The position numbers and the translations under genes were made by a program. The notes under the pieces are model-generated. The model saw nothing but the letters and a program-made list of their open reading frames with translations. It was not told the origin of the DNA and did no database searches. DNA of 23,234 bases, taken from positions 1 to 23,234 of the IMG/VR virus record IMGVR_UViG_3300025684_000072; one strand, written 5' to 3'. Shown one piece after another: positions 6,983 to 15,150 of the stretch. The first letter of the stretch is position 1. Each line of letters begins with the position of its first letter. The DNA is from a virus.

Positions 6983-8776
6983 TTAAATACCTGCTTCTCG
7001 GATGATATTTCTATCCATTTCTTGTGCAGTACTAACGTCTTTCGATACTACAAATGCTTTGATAGGTCTATTCATTGAACTTTCTACAACACTAGCTAAT
7101 TGGTTAACTCCTGAACTTCCTACCGTGTTAACCTGTGGAACGGTAGCTTGTGGAATAGATGGAGCAGCAATCGAAATTCCACCTCCTGATGGTATTGCAG
7201 ATTTCATCTTGGATGTCGCCGAACGAATAGACGCTATGATGCCTACCGCTTGAGCAGCATACGCGATGATTAAAGGGACGTTTAAAGGTGGGGGAGCAGC
7301 AGATGCAGCTTTAGCAGCACCCGTTGAAATGTCCACACCTGCACCAGCAGCTTTAACACTAGCATCAGCAACCGCTTGAGCAGCCTTTCTCGCACTTGCC
7401 TGTGCGTCTATTATAGCCTCTCGAGCGGAGAGTATCTGTTTAGCAACCAAAAGAGCCTTACCTAACGCGGACTCCTCATTGGCAATAGAAATAGCGTTAT
7501 CAAGCGTTTGCATTTGGCTTGCTCGTTTGTTAGCTTCTATATGTGCAAGCTGGTCAGCAAGTGATTGCTCGTCTGCTAATTTCTGCGCTGCCTTCGCATC
7601 TTCTCTTGCTTTGTCTTGAGCATCAAATTCAGCACGTAAATTCTGAAGGGCTAATTGTTGGGAATATTCAAGTTCAAGCGTATCCAATCCAAATTGAGCG
7701 GCTTGTGCAATAAGCGTGTCGTATTGCTCTTGTAATTTTGTTAGCTCTAATTGCCTTCTTTGGTCTTCTTCTAAAGCAAGAGCATTTCTTTGAGCCAACA
7801 GAAAAGCATTCTTTTCAGCTTCAATATCAACCTCTTTATAAGCATTATCTTTTACGTTTTGTACTTGCTTATCTCTTAGCTTTGCAATTTCCTCGTTTCG
7901 CTTCTTAACTTCTTCTGGCGATAATCCGCCTTTTTGTAAAGCTGCTTCTTGCTCCGCTATTTGTTTCTGAACATCTGCTGCTGCTTTTTCAAGTTGAGCT
8001 GCTTGATTTAAAGCCTCATTTGTGTTTCTAACTAACGAATCAGTATTGTTAGCTGTGTAGGCTGCTACATTACCAAAAGATAAAATGGAATTGCCTAATT
8101 GCTGCCAAAAACTTGGATTAAGTGATTCGTCACCAGCTAAAACCTTTGCTCTACCTTCAGCAGCTTTAGCGTATAATACTTCGGCTTGCGCTTTTAATTT
8201 AGTGATGTTAATCACCGTATTTGCGTTTGCTACTAATAACGCTTCAGCTTGCTCTAACGATTCGGCATAACCAACGGCTTCACCCAAAGATTCGTTGTAC
8301 AATTTTAAGGCTTCATCCTTACCAATAATGCCCTCTTTAGCTAATTGAATCTGGTCAGTAACTTTCGATAGCTTGGTTTGCATTTCAGATACAGAGCTAA
8401 CTATCTTGTCAATAGATTCTTTGTATGCTTTCTGCGCAGCCGTTGTAGATGTGATTAACCTCTTTAACTTATCCCAATTCTCAATCAGCAAACCAATACC
8501 AACAACCGCAGCACCTATACCGGTAGCAACAAGGGCTTTTCTGAACCCGCTAAGACCTTTAGTTGATAATGCAACCGCTTCATACGAATCTTTGAACTGC
8601 TGGGCTAATCCTCCAGTAAGCTGGTTGAGGATAGCCATAGCACCACCGTTCTTGGTTACCTCGTCAGTTAGTTCAGATGTATTACCTGTCGTTTTAACAA
8701 GCGCGTCATCAAGCTGCTCAACGCTTTTAATCGCTCCTGATGTATCTAATTCAACCTTAGCGTAAATTGTTTTCAT
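6983..8776 (-). CDS. Tail tape measure protein
   Basis: The product is 597 aa, starting MKTIYAKVELDTSGAIKSVE. A hydrophobic segment ALVATGIGAAVVGIGLLIEN (about 82-101) precedes a long helical coiled-coil region rich in Ala, Gln, Lys and Glu (about 110-460). A second hydrophobic stretch, VPLIIAYAAQAVGIIASI, lies near residues 503-520, followed by a Gly/Ser/Pro-rich end. This is the classic layout for a protein that sets tail length and may insert into the membrane at DNA injection. If about 1.5 Angstrom per residue applies, the tail would be roughly 90 nm. It overlaps the preceding 46-aa ORF by ATGA. Confidence 0.88.
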   Translation of the reverse strand: MKTIYAKVELDTSGAIKSVEQLDDALVKTTGNTSELTDEVTKNGGAMAILNQLTGGLAQQFKDSYEAVALSTKGLSGFRKALVATGIGAAVVGIGLLIENWDKLKRLITSTTAAQKAYKESIDKIVSSVSEMQTKLSKVTDQIQLAKEGIIGKDEALKLYNESLGEAVGYAESLEQAEALLVANANTVINITKLKAQAEVLYAKAAEGRAKVLAGDESLNPSFWQQLGNSILSFGNVAAYTANNTDSLVRNTNEALNQAAQLEKAAADVQKQIAEQEAALQKGGLSPEEVKKRNEEIAKLRDKQVQNVKDNAYKEVDIEAEKNAFLLAQRNALALEEDQRRQLELTKLQEQYDTLIAQAAQFGLDTLELEYSQQLALQNLRAEFDAQDKAREDAKAAQKLADEQSLADQLAHIEANKRASQMQTLDNAISIANEESALGKALLVAKQILSAREAIIDAQASARKAAQAVADASVKAAGAGVDISTGAAKAASAAPPPLNVPLIIAYAAQAVGIIASIRSATSKMKSAIPSGGGISIAAPSIPQATVPQVNTVGSSGVNQLASVVESSMNRPIKAFVVSKDVSTAQEMDRNIIREAGI

Positions 8777-8913
8777 TTCCAGTTCTTTTCTTTAATCACT
8801 TGTTGCCATCCCTTTTTTAAAGTATCAGGCAAATGATATTTACCCTGTGCTATTCGGATATTCTCCGTTTCGCCATTCACATATTTAAGTAAGTCTATAA
8901 TGTTGTGTATCAT
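8773..8913 (-). CDS. Small hypothetical protein before the tape measure (46 aa)
   Basis: The ORF has 46 codons, with ATGA overlaps at both ends: its ATG overlaps the stop of the 683-aa baseplate gene, and its TGA overlaps the tape measure ATG. The protein starts MIHNIIDLLKYVNGETENIR and ends KGWQQVIKEKNWK; it is soluble and basic at the C-terminus. The exact double coupling is strong evidence for translation. The position next to the tape measure fits a small tail assembly factor, but no family is recognised. Confidence 0.75.
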   Translation of the reverse strand: MIHNIIDLLKYVNGETENIRIAQGKYHLPDTLKKGWQQVIKEKNWK

Positions 8914-10961
8914 ATAATATTCAATAGTTCTAAATCACTCTCTCCTGTGTTGAGGTTCGTTGTGATTGAATTGATTCGGTATTTCCTATTAGCAATCACA
9001 ATGATGTCAGCTAACGAATATGTCATCAAAAACTTCACAGGTAGCTTTGCTTTTATCTTTGTTAATCTTCTCTTAGGATTAAAGGTATCCTCTATGTAGC
9101 TTTGGTAGTAATTCGCAAACAAAGAACCAGCAAATGTTTGTGTGGGGTTGTACTCGTTTACTTCCTCTCCGAAATGGATGGAGTCATCGTTTGTCGCTGA
9201 ATTAATATCAACCGAATTTAATGGAATGGTGTAGCTAAATATGTTAGTCGATGTAGCCGGTCCTGTTAAAAAAGAAATACCATCACCACCTAGCACTCTG
9301 TACGGATAAAACAAAACAGGTGCGCCATAGTACGATTGATTTGAATCATCAACACTTGAACCTGTTTGAACAGTAACCGATGGCGTTTTGTCGAATTGCA
9401 TATGCTCAAAAGGCACTTCCACCTTGTACGTATCTCCAAATATTTCGTTATCTACTTTGTATTCAACTGTTCCCCAGCCTATTCCTTCTGTTTGCTCATA
9501 AAGTTTAGCGTACCTCGAACCTCTTCCCTTATATTCAAACGAAATATCTTTAAACGGTAACGCCACATCTACTTGTGATTCATTGACATCTACGTAAGAC
9601 GTTATGTCGTGTTCTGTCGATGTGTAATAGTCGTCTAACGGTTTAACCACTATCTCTCCAGCTGCGTTCTTGTATGCCGTCAAATTGAACATCTTAAACA
9701 AACCTGTCAGGAAGTCAATCACCCGCATCGTCGGAATGTGGTCTTGTGCGTTAAAACTTAATGTTGTAGAAATAACAACACCCGAACCTATCCCGTAGTC
9801 GTGTGATTCTCCTAATGTTGTTTGCTCAAGTTCCCATTGCGCCGTATAACTAACACTTCCGTCTGGAGTTGATTGTATGTATATTTGATAGCCTGTCGAT
9901 GAATTTGTCAGCACTCCAGAAATAACCACATCCGCTCCCGCAACACCTCCTTTTTGAACGTACACAACACCGTCTTTCTTAACAGTTACCGTGTAGTCAT
10001 AAGAACCCGAACTTCTAATAGTCAAGTCGTAATTAACAACCTGCCCTCCTATTAGACCATAAATATAAAGGTAATCAGCCCGTAAAATTACATTCGTCAT
10101 TGAAGACACATCGACGGTATTTCCATCGTACAGAACCTCTAATAGTCCTATGTCTTTAAACGGATAGCCTTTCTCTCGAAGCATCCACATATAAAGGTTA
10201 TAGAACTGCGGGTTGCTCGTTTGCTTTATAAAAGAATCAGAACTAAATGTTATATCGGGATAGGTTTCTTCTATGGCTTTCACTATCAACCAAACCCGAA
10301 TAGCATAGCTTAACTCTTCATAGTAAACCCCATTGTCGTTAGCTGATGGAAGTAGGTTTGCTCCAGCTGGGTTGATAGTTCCATCTGCGTTAAAGTAGTC
10401 AGGTGGAGTAACACCCGATTGATAATAAATTCTGGTAGTGTTAGATATTAATGGAATACACCACGCTCCGGTATAAGAAACGCTATCAATGCTATTAGTT
10501 AAATTAAATGGTCCTGATTGAAGATGTGTAGATATTTGTGTGCCGCTATACGTAACAGAGAACCCAGATAGCCAGTTTAACGAGTTTAACTTGTCATCCC
10601 CAAGAATGTCTTTTAAATCTACAACCTCCCCATAGAATGTAACTTTATACGAATATGCTTTGTTATCTTTTAATTGAACGCCATCTAACTTAATCTTTCC
10701 CGTTTGAAATGGTAGGTAGTTTAACTCGATTCTCGCTGCTACTTTCTTTCTTGCATCAAAGCCGTTGTCAATATCATAGTTGTAATAGTGACTGAATATC
10801 TTGTTGTTTGCCTTTGTCGCGGGAAGATTAAAACTTTGGGTGAAATTGGCAAATACTTTACCTATATCTTTAACATTCTGAATGGTCTGCGTTAAGGAAA
10901 TAGATTCGTCCTTAAACAACTCTACTTGTTCCCCGTCTATGTATAGCTGTACCTGCCTCAT
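8910..10961 (-). CDS. Large tail/baseplate structural protein
   Basis: The product is 683 aa. The N-terminus reads VQLYIDGEQVELFKDESISL, FANFTQSFNLPATKANNKIF and SHYYNYDIDNGFDARKKVAA, followed by LPFQTGKIKLDGVQLKDNKA and VVDLKDILGDDKLNSLNWLS. This N-terminal block recurs in tail-tip proteins of Bacteroidota phages (recalled). The middle is beta-rich with Tyr/Ser/Gly repeats typical of fibre-like folds. The C-terminus (KRRLTKIKAKLPVKFLMTYS, IIVIANRKYRINSITTNLNT) resembles a hub/assembly domain. Flanking ATGA overlaps put it in one unit with the upstream 374-aa tail protein and the tape measure. A baseplate hub or tail-associated lysin scaffold is likely; no catalytic motif is evident. Confidence 0.65.
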   Translation of the reverse strand: MRQVQLYIDGEQVELFKDESISLTQTIQNVKDIGKVFANFTQSFNLPATKANNKIFSHYYNYDIDNGFDARKKVAARIELNYLPFQTGKIKLDGVQLKDNKAYSYKVTFYGEVVDLKDILGDDKLNSLNWLSGFSVTYSGTQISTHLQSGPFNLTNSIDSVSYTGAWCIPLISNTTRIYYQSGVTPPDYFNADGTINPAGANLLPSANDNGVYYEELSYAIRVWLIVKAIEETYPDITFSSDSFIKQTSNPQFYNLYMWMLREKGYPFKDIGLLEVLYDGNTVDVSSMTNVILRADYLYIYGLIGGQVVNYDLTIRSSGSYDYTVTVKKDGVVYVQKGGVAGADVVISGVLTNSSTGYQIYIQSTPDGSVSYTAQWELEQTTLGESHDYGIGSGVVISTTLSFNAQDHIPTMRVIDFLTGLFKMFNLTAYKNAAGEIVVKPLDDYYTSTEHDITSYVDVNESQVDVALPFKDISFEYKGRGSRYAKLYEQTEGIGWGTVEYKVDNEIFGDTYKVEVPFEHMQFDKTPSVTVQTGSSVDDSNQSYYGAPVLFYPYRVLGGDGISFLTGPATSTNIFSYTIPLNSVDINSATNDDSIHFGEEVNEYNPTQTFAGSLFANYYQSYIEDTFNPKRRLTKIKAKLPVKFLMTYSLADIIVIANRKYRINSITTNLNTGESDLELLNII

Positions 10962-12082
10962 CGTATATTTTGAATCTTGTCGAATGCGTAATCGAATGTC
11001 ACCGAGTAACTAACTAACTTGTCATTAAGGCTTGTCTTGTAAGTAAGGCTTTGTGTCTTAGGTGTAACCGGGTAAACAAATGTAATATCATCCGTCTTGG
11101 TAAGCCATACTTGCTCTGATAGCATCATTTGCTTTAATACCTCGTTGTAATCCTCCGAAACGAAACCTGTGTTTAAGGTGATGCTTTCTTTCCCTTGTAC
11201 GTTTATTGAGCTATATTGACGACCGTTATAGCTCAAATTCAGCAAGTTCATTACGTTAGATTTGTATTCTTCTGATTTGCTATTTATACTTTCAACTTCT
11301 TTAGCGAAGAAATACACGTCTTGAAACGCTCCAAACTTGTTCACGAATGTTACCTTTCTATCTGGATATTTGTCGCAATGCATCGTTCTAACCTTAATGC
11401 TCTCATAAGCATCTTCTATCTCTCCTGATGTGTATTTGTAAAATCGAACCTCATCAATAGCGTTTACATCTACTACGTTCTCGAATGCAGCTAAATTTGG
11501 GTTGAATTCGTATATTCCTCCATCATCCAACACCCTTTGTTTGTAGTTGTCAACGCTGACCGTTCCGCTTGCGCTTGGGTATCTCATCAAACCTAATGTG
11601 TTAGTGGCTATCGAGTAATTGTAGGTATTAACCTCATTACCCTGATAAGCAAATACAACGTCTAATTGCTCATCCCCAAATACAGGTACACGAATGTTCT
11701 CATCATCTGGTCGCCATATAACCTTGTTAGAAATCATCTTGGTTCTGGATAGTTCCGCATTCGCTCCCTCTTCAAAATAGCCATAGCCATCAACGGCAAT
11801 ATAAGTGTTCAAACCATCGTTTACCCATACCGCATAGGAAGTATAATCACCATTGAAATTGATTTCTATGTAATCACGGATAAGTTCTGATACTTCGAAT
11901 GTCGCGTAAACATAACCTAATCCCGGATTGGTTACCGCCTTGGTTATGGAATATTGAACCGCAGCAGGAATAGGTGTCTTAGCACCTGTCCAAATCTTTA
12001 AATCTAACGTTAATGTGCTAACGGCTGATATTGTTGATTTTTGCAAATAGTACGGAGAACGTACGTTTATCTTTGTGCTCAT
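10958..12082 (-). CDS. Tail/baseplate structural protein
   Basis: The product is 374 aa. It starts MSTKINVRSPYYLQKSTISA, has a repetitive beta pattern (TLTLDLKIWTG, YVYATFEVSELIRDYIEINF, YAVWVNDGLNTYIAVDGYGY) and later VTFVNKFGAFQDVYFFAKEV and SYSVTFDYAFDKIQNIR. The FVNKFGAxQ motif is one I recall in distal tail or baseplate proteins of Bacteroidota siphoviruses. It is coupled by ATGA overlaps to genes on both sides. I assign it to the tail tip without knowing the exact subunit; a Dit-like role is possible. Confidence 0.6.
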   Translation of the reverse strand: MSTKINVRSPYYLQKSTISAVSTLTLDLKIWTGAKTPIPAAVQYSITKAVTNPGLGYVYATFEVSELIRDYIEINFNGDYTSYAVWVNDGLNTYIAVDGYGYFEEGANAELSRTKMISNKVIWRPDDENIRVPVFGDEQLDVVFAYQGNEVNTYNYSIATNTLGLMRYPSASGTVSVDNYKQRVLDDGGIYEFNPNLAAFENVVDVNAIDEVRFYKYTSGEIEDAYESIKVRTMHCDKYPDRKVTFVNKFGAFQDVYFFAKEVESINSKSEEYKSNVMNLLNLSYNGRQYSSINVQGKESITLNTGFVSEDYNEVLKQMMLSEQVWLTKTDDITFVYPVTPKTQSLTYKTSLNDKLVSYSVTFDYAFDKIQNIR

Positions 12083-12603
12083 TTCTTTGTCGTGTATTTT
12101 AAAAGCTCGTCAACGTCTAACGCGAAAGCCTCTATTAAATCATTAGGCAAATCTTTAAATGCTTTCTCAAATGGCTTGGTAAAGAATAGAGATGGTTTGA
12201 TTCCTTTGTTCTTCTTTCCAATAGCCATCAAAATTCCTGTTTGCTTAAAACTCATAAAGCGTCCTTTCTTATCCCTGAATTGGATTCCTCTAAACTTTGT
12301 CCATTTCGCGAATGTTCCAGTAGCGGCTTCTAATCCTATTAAATTGGAACTTGGTTTGTAACTAAAGTTAGATAGTGATGTGCCACTTTTAACGCCTTTA
12401 ACGCCTCGGTCTTGGTACATCCCATATTCCTCCATTAAGAACTTTAAAAGTATGGAATTAGGCATCTCTTTAGCCTCATATCCTAAGCTATCATATAGCT
12501 TCTTAGTGTAGTTCTTCTTGTTCTTGGTAAGGTTGCTCCTTGATTGCTGGACCACATACTTACCGAACTTGTTTAAAGCCTCTTGTGTGTTCTTTAACTG
12601 CAT
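12079..12603 (-). CDS. Tail completion/head-tail joining protein (HK97 gp10-like, tentative)
   Basis: The product is 174 aa and very basic (many Lys). It contains KYVVQQSRSNLTKNKKNYTK, MYQDRGVKGVKSGTSLSNFS, KGRFMSFKQTGILMAIGKKN and KGIKPSLFFTKPFEKAFKDL. The arrangement of an N-terminal helix, a glycine-rich middle and a GIKPSxFFxKPFExAF motif is like the HK97 gp10 neck family, which has KxTPFLxPAFE at the same place (pattern comparison). It overlaps the upstream gene by 10 bases and the downstream one by four. A neck or tail-completion role fits these neighbours. Confidence 0.6.
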   Translation of the reverse strand: MQLKNTQEALNKFGKYVVQQSRSNLTKNKKNYTKKLYDSLGYEAKEMPNSILLKFLMEEYGMYQDRGVKGVKSGTSLSNFSYKPSSNLIGLEAATGTFAKWTKFRGIQFRDKKGRFMSFKQTGILMAIGKKNKGIKPSLFFTKPFEKAFKDLPNDLIEAFALDVDELLKYTTKK

Positions 12604-13064
12604 AGGCTTATATCATTTTCAATAACGACATCGAATGTCGCTACCCATCCCGCTATATTGTTTTCAAACCTATCCAAGAACGGCTCACAAGTTACTGCAC
12701 CCTCAAGCTGATACTTGTCCCTAAACAGGTCGCTCATACGTAACTTCTGCAACATCCGATTTAATACGGCTAACTGCGTGTTAAGTACATCGTGTAGATT
12801 ATCATTACCAACAAACAAATCGGTTACTTCTTCCTTGCTCGTGTCAACGATATCCATAGCCAACACACTTAGGTTGAATGTTAAAATGCGTTCGTCTTGT
12901 GTCGCAGAATTAACTATTAAATGCGACAAAGGGAAGATGGTTTGCTTCGATAGGTCAATATCAGTGATGTCCCCGTGTGTTACGGTGTTCACATTCACAT
13001 CGTCAAGCAATGTGTTCTTAATCGTTTCTGTTACCTTGTAGAAACCCTGTATTCCTTTACTCAT
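12594..13064 (-). CDS. Neck/tail completion protein, tentative
   Basis: The product is 156 aa. It starts MSKGIQGFYKVTETIKNTLL and contains LTFNLSVLAMDIVDTSKEEV, HDVLNTQLAVLNRMLQKL and a conserved-looking end EPFLDRFENNIAGWVATFDV-VIENDI. I recall this as a widespread Bacteroidota phage family in the head-tail junction cluster, probably a tail terminator-type protein. Its ATG overlaps, by the usual ATGA, the TGA of the -1 frame of the upstream gene rather than of its 0 frame. This is a key piece of evidence for the frameshift there. Confidence 0.65.
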   Translation of the reverse strand: MSKGIQGFYKVTETIKNTLLDDVNVNTVTHGDITDIDLSKQTIFPLSHLIVNSATQDERILTFNLSVLAMDIVDTSKEEVTDLFVGNDNLHDVLNTQLAVLNRMLQKLRMSDLFRDKYQLEGAVTCEPFLDRFENNIAGWVATFDVVIENDISLCS

Positions 13065-13791
13065 TTCTTTCTAATTTGTTGAACCTCCAAATCGTTTTTC
13101 TCCTTCATAAACGCCAACATCATTAAACACTTGTGGACGTTTAATTCAGTGATATGTTCAAGTCTTGCAACATCGCCGAGAGCGAGTGCGTATATTGATT
13201 GATACCAACCCCACTTGCTTCCGAATTGAGATAACGCACTATAAGGCTCTCCTTGTCCGCCTGTGAAGAGTTCAGGATAGCTTTCGATAAGTCCGTCCCT
13301 AAACGATAAAAAAAAACAATAGAACCCATTACGCAGTCCATAGTAATATCCTTCATATGCAAGCTGTCGTTAGGCTTGTAATCTTCTATCGCATACCGCT
13401 CTCCATATTTAGTCGTTACACGACGGTACAAGACATTCATCGCTAAATGCATATTCTCCCAATTTCCTAAATATGTGTCAAGGTCTATATATTCCCCTAA
13501 TGAAATGTCCTCTAACTTAGGTATGAATCCATATTCATTGCCTCCTATCTTTGTGCGCTGTATTAGCTTTTGTTTGTCGCTGAATAACTCATTTAACATC
13601 GAAACGATTTCGTTCGTGTCACTTAACCTCATATTCAAAACGTACTCTGAAGGTACATTGCAAAATATCTCTATCATTTTAATTTGAAGAAACCGCTCAT
13701 CGGTGTTATTCTCCTGAATCTTTAGAAACTTCTGATATTGTCCAAGTGTTACCTCTGACATCGTTTCTGGAATGTTAATCTCTACCTTCAT
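13061..13791 (-). CDS. Frameshifted product (243 aa) made through a T9 slip; tail-assembly-chaperone-like candidate
   Basis: Reading residues 1-161 in the 0 frame and slipping back one base in the T9 run (13308-13316) gives 82 more codons to TGA at 13061-13063. The new part reads LSFRDGLIESYPELFTGGQG, EPYSALSQFGSKWGWYQSIY, ALALGDVARLEHITELNVHK, CLMMLAFMKEKNDLEVQQIR and KK. It is far more protein-like than the 0-frame tail, with an FGxKWGWYxSIYxLAxGD motif and a final charged helix. Its stop overlaps the next ATG by ATGA, like most junctions here. The 0-frame bases GTT TTT TTT contain the canonical -1 heptamer T-TTT-TTT. The product may be made by ribosomal frameshifting or by transcriptional slippage; alternatively the assembly may have one wrong T. 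Confidence 0.75.
13141..13791 (-). CDS. 0-frame product (216 aa) of the T9-slippage gene
   Basis: The unshifted reading gives 216 aa: MKVEINIPETMSEVTLGQYQ, KFLKIQENNTDERFLQIKMI, a middle with FIPKLEDISLGEYIDLDTYL and WENMHLAMNVLYRRVTTKYG, then DITMDCVMGSIVFF at the slip site. The first 161 residues are shared with the longer product. The remaining 55 residues (YRLGTDLSKAILNSSQ onward) look less conserved in character. In phage lambda and many others, the short and long frameshift products of a tail chaperone gene are both needed (known for G/GT). This gene is not beside the tape measure, so the chaperone role is only a hypothesis. An isolated terminator lies upstream at 13834-13854. Confidence 0.65.
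   Translation of the reverse strand: MKVEINIPETMSEVTLGQYQKFLKIQENNTDERFLQIKMIEIFCNVPSEYVLNMRLSDTNEIVSMLNELFSDKQKLIQRTKIGGNEYGFIPKLEDISLGEYIDLDTYLGNWENMHLAMNVLYRRVTTKYGERYAIEDYKPNDSLHMKDITMDCVMGSIVFFYRLGTDLSKAILNSSQADKESLIVRYLNSEASGVGINQYTHSLSAMLQDLNISLN
13308..13316 (-). other. T9 slippery homopolymer
   Basis: Nine T residues on the minus strand occur inside codons GTT-TTT-TTT-TAT (residues 159-162). The run satisfies the T-TTT-TTT heptamer for -1 ribosomal slipping and is also long enough for polymerase slippage. It is the only long homopolymer I noticed inside a coding region here; other long T-runs belong to terminators. Confidence 0.75.
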
Positions 13792-13833
13792 AGTTATATA
13801 ACGAATTTTAAGTAAGGTTTTAGAAAATGAAAT

Positions 13834-13854
13834 AAAAAAACCTCCCGAAGGAGG
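13834..13854 (-). terminator. Rho-independent terminator after the zinc-ribbon gene
   Basis: On the minus strand, CCTCC-TTCG-GGAGG is followed by seven T residues (13834-13840). This is a perfect five-pair stem with a UUCG tetraloop. It ends the unit of TerS, TerL and the 38-aa gene and isolates the downstream tail operon. Confidence 0.9.
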
Positions 13855-13865
13855 CTGTGTTTAAA

Positions 13866-13982
13866 TTAACGCATTGATGCTTCAAAGCAAACCCCCGAGC
13901 AGTAGCCTTCGTGGTCAATAGGCTCTCCGCATTCATAACATTCGTGTTCTTTCTCTTCTGAATAATAAAGTAAATGATTCAT
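13866..13982 (-). CDS. Zinc-ribbon mini-protein (38 aa)
   Basis: The ORF has 38 codons, from ATG at 13982 to TAA at 13866-13868. The protein is acidic and carries HECYECGEPIDHEGYCSGVC, a CxxC...CxxxC set of four cysteines plus histidines that looks like a treble-clef or zinc-ribbon knuckle. Similar tiny CxxCG(E/D)xI proteins occur in Bacteroidota phages (recalled). It stands alone between the large terminase and the tail operon, preceded by a promoter-like sequence and an A-rich leader and followed within about 30 bases by a strong terminator. A regulator or nuclease-inhibitor role is possible but unproven. Confidence 0.7.
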   Translation of the reverse strand: MNHLLYYSEEKEHECYECGEPIDHEGYCSGVCFEASMR

Positions 13983-13996
13983 CGTGTTGTTTTTAT

Positions 13997-14027
13997 TAAA
14001 GATACTAACTTACCACGTATTTTCCAA
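13997..14027 (-). promoter_or_regulatory. Weak Bacteroidota-type promoter P3 before the zinc-ribbon gene
   Basis: On the minus strand, TTGG (14024-14027), 19 bases, then TATCTTTA (13997-14004) approximates TTTG/TAnnTTTG with one mismatch in each box. It lies in the last codons of the terminase gene. Downstream, AATAAAAACAACACG leads to the ATG and resembles the leaders of P1, P2 and P4. Confidence 0.45.
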
Positions 14028-15150
14028 GGTTAGGTTTGGATAGCATTGAATATGTGGCATAACGTACAGAATCGCAGATGTGATTATTAGTGTCAATAGG
14101 CACGTTAGTAATGATTCCCGTCCTATCTTCTTTCCATTTGTAATTCCTAAATTCCATTATTGCGTTAGTGGAGTCTTTAAGCACGTGAAGCTTGTGTCGT
14201 TTTAGCATATCGATTCCCGCTTTTATATCCTTCTCGCTTTTACGTATGTTCCAACCAAACCTCCTTAACTCCTCATTCAATCTAGGCTCTGCCGTGTCAG
14301 CATAAATAGCACCTTGGATGTAGTTTTCTTTTAGAAAATTATGAATGTCTATGGTAGTCATACCTGTGCGATATAACAGTTCTTTGATGTATAGGTTGTG
14401 TTCGTGTTTGTAAACTGCCACTAATGCCGTTGGGTCGTTTGTAAATCCGTAATCCATACCATAAGATAGCAAAGAAGCGTTCTCCGGTATTTTATCAATT
14501 TCCGTGTACGTGAATATAGTAGCGCGAGACATCGCTCGTTCTCCAAGACCATATATCTGCCAGTACTGCTCGTCCGTATCCTTTAACCTTTCAATCTCGG
14601 ATATAAGTTCAGCAGATAGGAATGGATTGTCTTTGTACGTCGTTTTAAAAAAAGCACAGTCCTCTCGGCTTATTACCTTCTCATACAACCAATGATATTC
14701 GTCTGATGGGTTGAAGTCGCCAATGATACGTCCTTCCGTTCTAAATAGAAGCTGCTGCCAGTCTTCCCATAGTAGTTCGTTTACCTCGTTAGCGAATAGA
14801 AGGTTTCGTTTACGTCCTCTTACCTTTTGTGGCTGGTCTAAGGAAATGAACTCCACAAGGTTTTCAAATAGCTGGTATTCGTTATTTGTCTTGTTGTGGT
14901 CTTCCTCTCGGTACAGGTTGTTATTTCTTAATATATCTAAAAAATCCCGCATAACGGTAGCACGCAATGCTGGGAATGTCTTTCTACAAATGGTTACTAT
15001 TTGGTTTTTGTTTTCAGCACAATATTGGAATATAATCCACATCAGGATGTTATACGTCTTACCTGAACGTGTACCACCCTGTTCTATTATTATTTTTTTA
15101 TCGCTTCTTACAAGGTGTTTAAATACCTTATTGGTCTGAAGGTGTATCAA
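14005..15150 (-). CDS. terL: Terminase large subunit
   Basis: The product is 381 aa. The ATPase domain has Walker A GGTRSGKT (25-32), and Walker B LLFANE (117-122) with its catalytic-type glutamate. The nuclease domain has GMDYGFTNDPTALV (D233), AIYADTAEPR (D285) and NHICDSVRYA (D360), the three acidic sites of the RNase H-like fold. It is short but complete. The enzyme packages DNA into the prohead and cuts concatemers. It overlaps the small subunit gene by 23 bases, which suggests coupled translation. Its 3' end contains the candidate promoter for the 38-aa gene. Confidence 0.95.
   Translation of the reverse strand: MIHLQTNKVFKHLVRSDKKIIIEQGGTRSGKTYNILMWIIFQYCAENKNQIVTICRKTFPALRATVMRDFLDILRNNNLYREEDHNKTNNEYQLFENLVEFISLDQPQKVRGRKRNLLFANEVNELLWEDWQQLLFRTEGRIIGDFNPSDEYHWLYEKVISREDCAFFKTTYKDNPFLSAELISEIERLKDTDEQYWQIYGLGERAMSRATIFTYTEIDKIPENASLLSYGMDYGFTNDPTALVAVYKHEHNLYIKELLYRTGMTTIDIHNFLKENYIQGAIYADTAEPRLNEELRRFGWNIRKSEKDIKAGIDMLKRHKLHVLKDSTNAIMEFRNYKWKEDRTGIITNVPIDTNNHICDSVRYATYSMLSKPNLGKYVVS

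Noticed and set aside
2929-13803. CGTTATATA found at 2929-2937 and 13795-13803, considered as a late promoter box
   Set aside because: The distance to the ATG differs (20 versus 3 bases), so the second could not act as a -10 for its gene; nine A/T-rich bases may recur by chance.
13866-14004. Treating the gap after the large terminase as non-coding
   Set aside because: A 38-codon ORF with a CxxC/CxxxC pattern, leader and terminator fills it.
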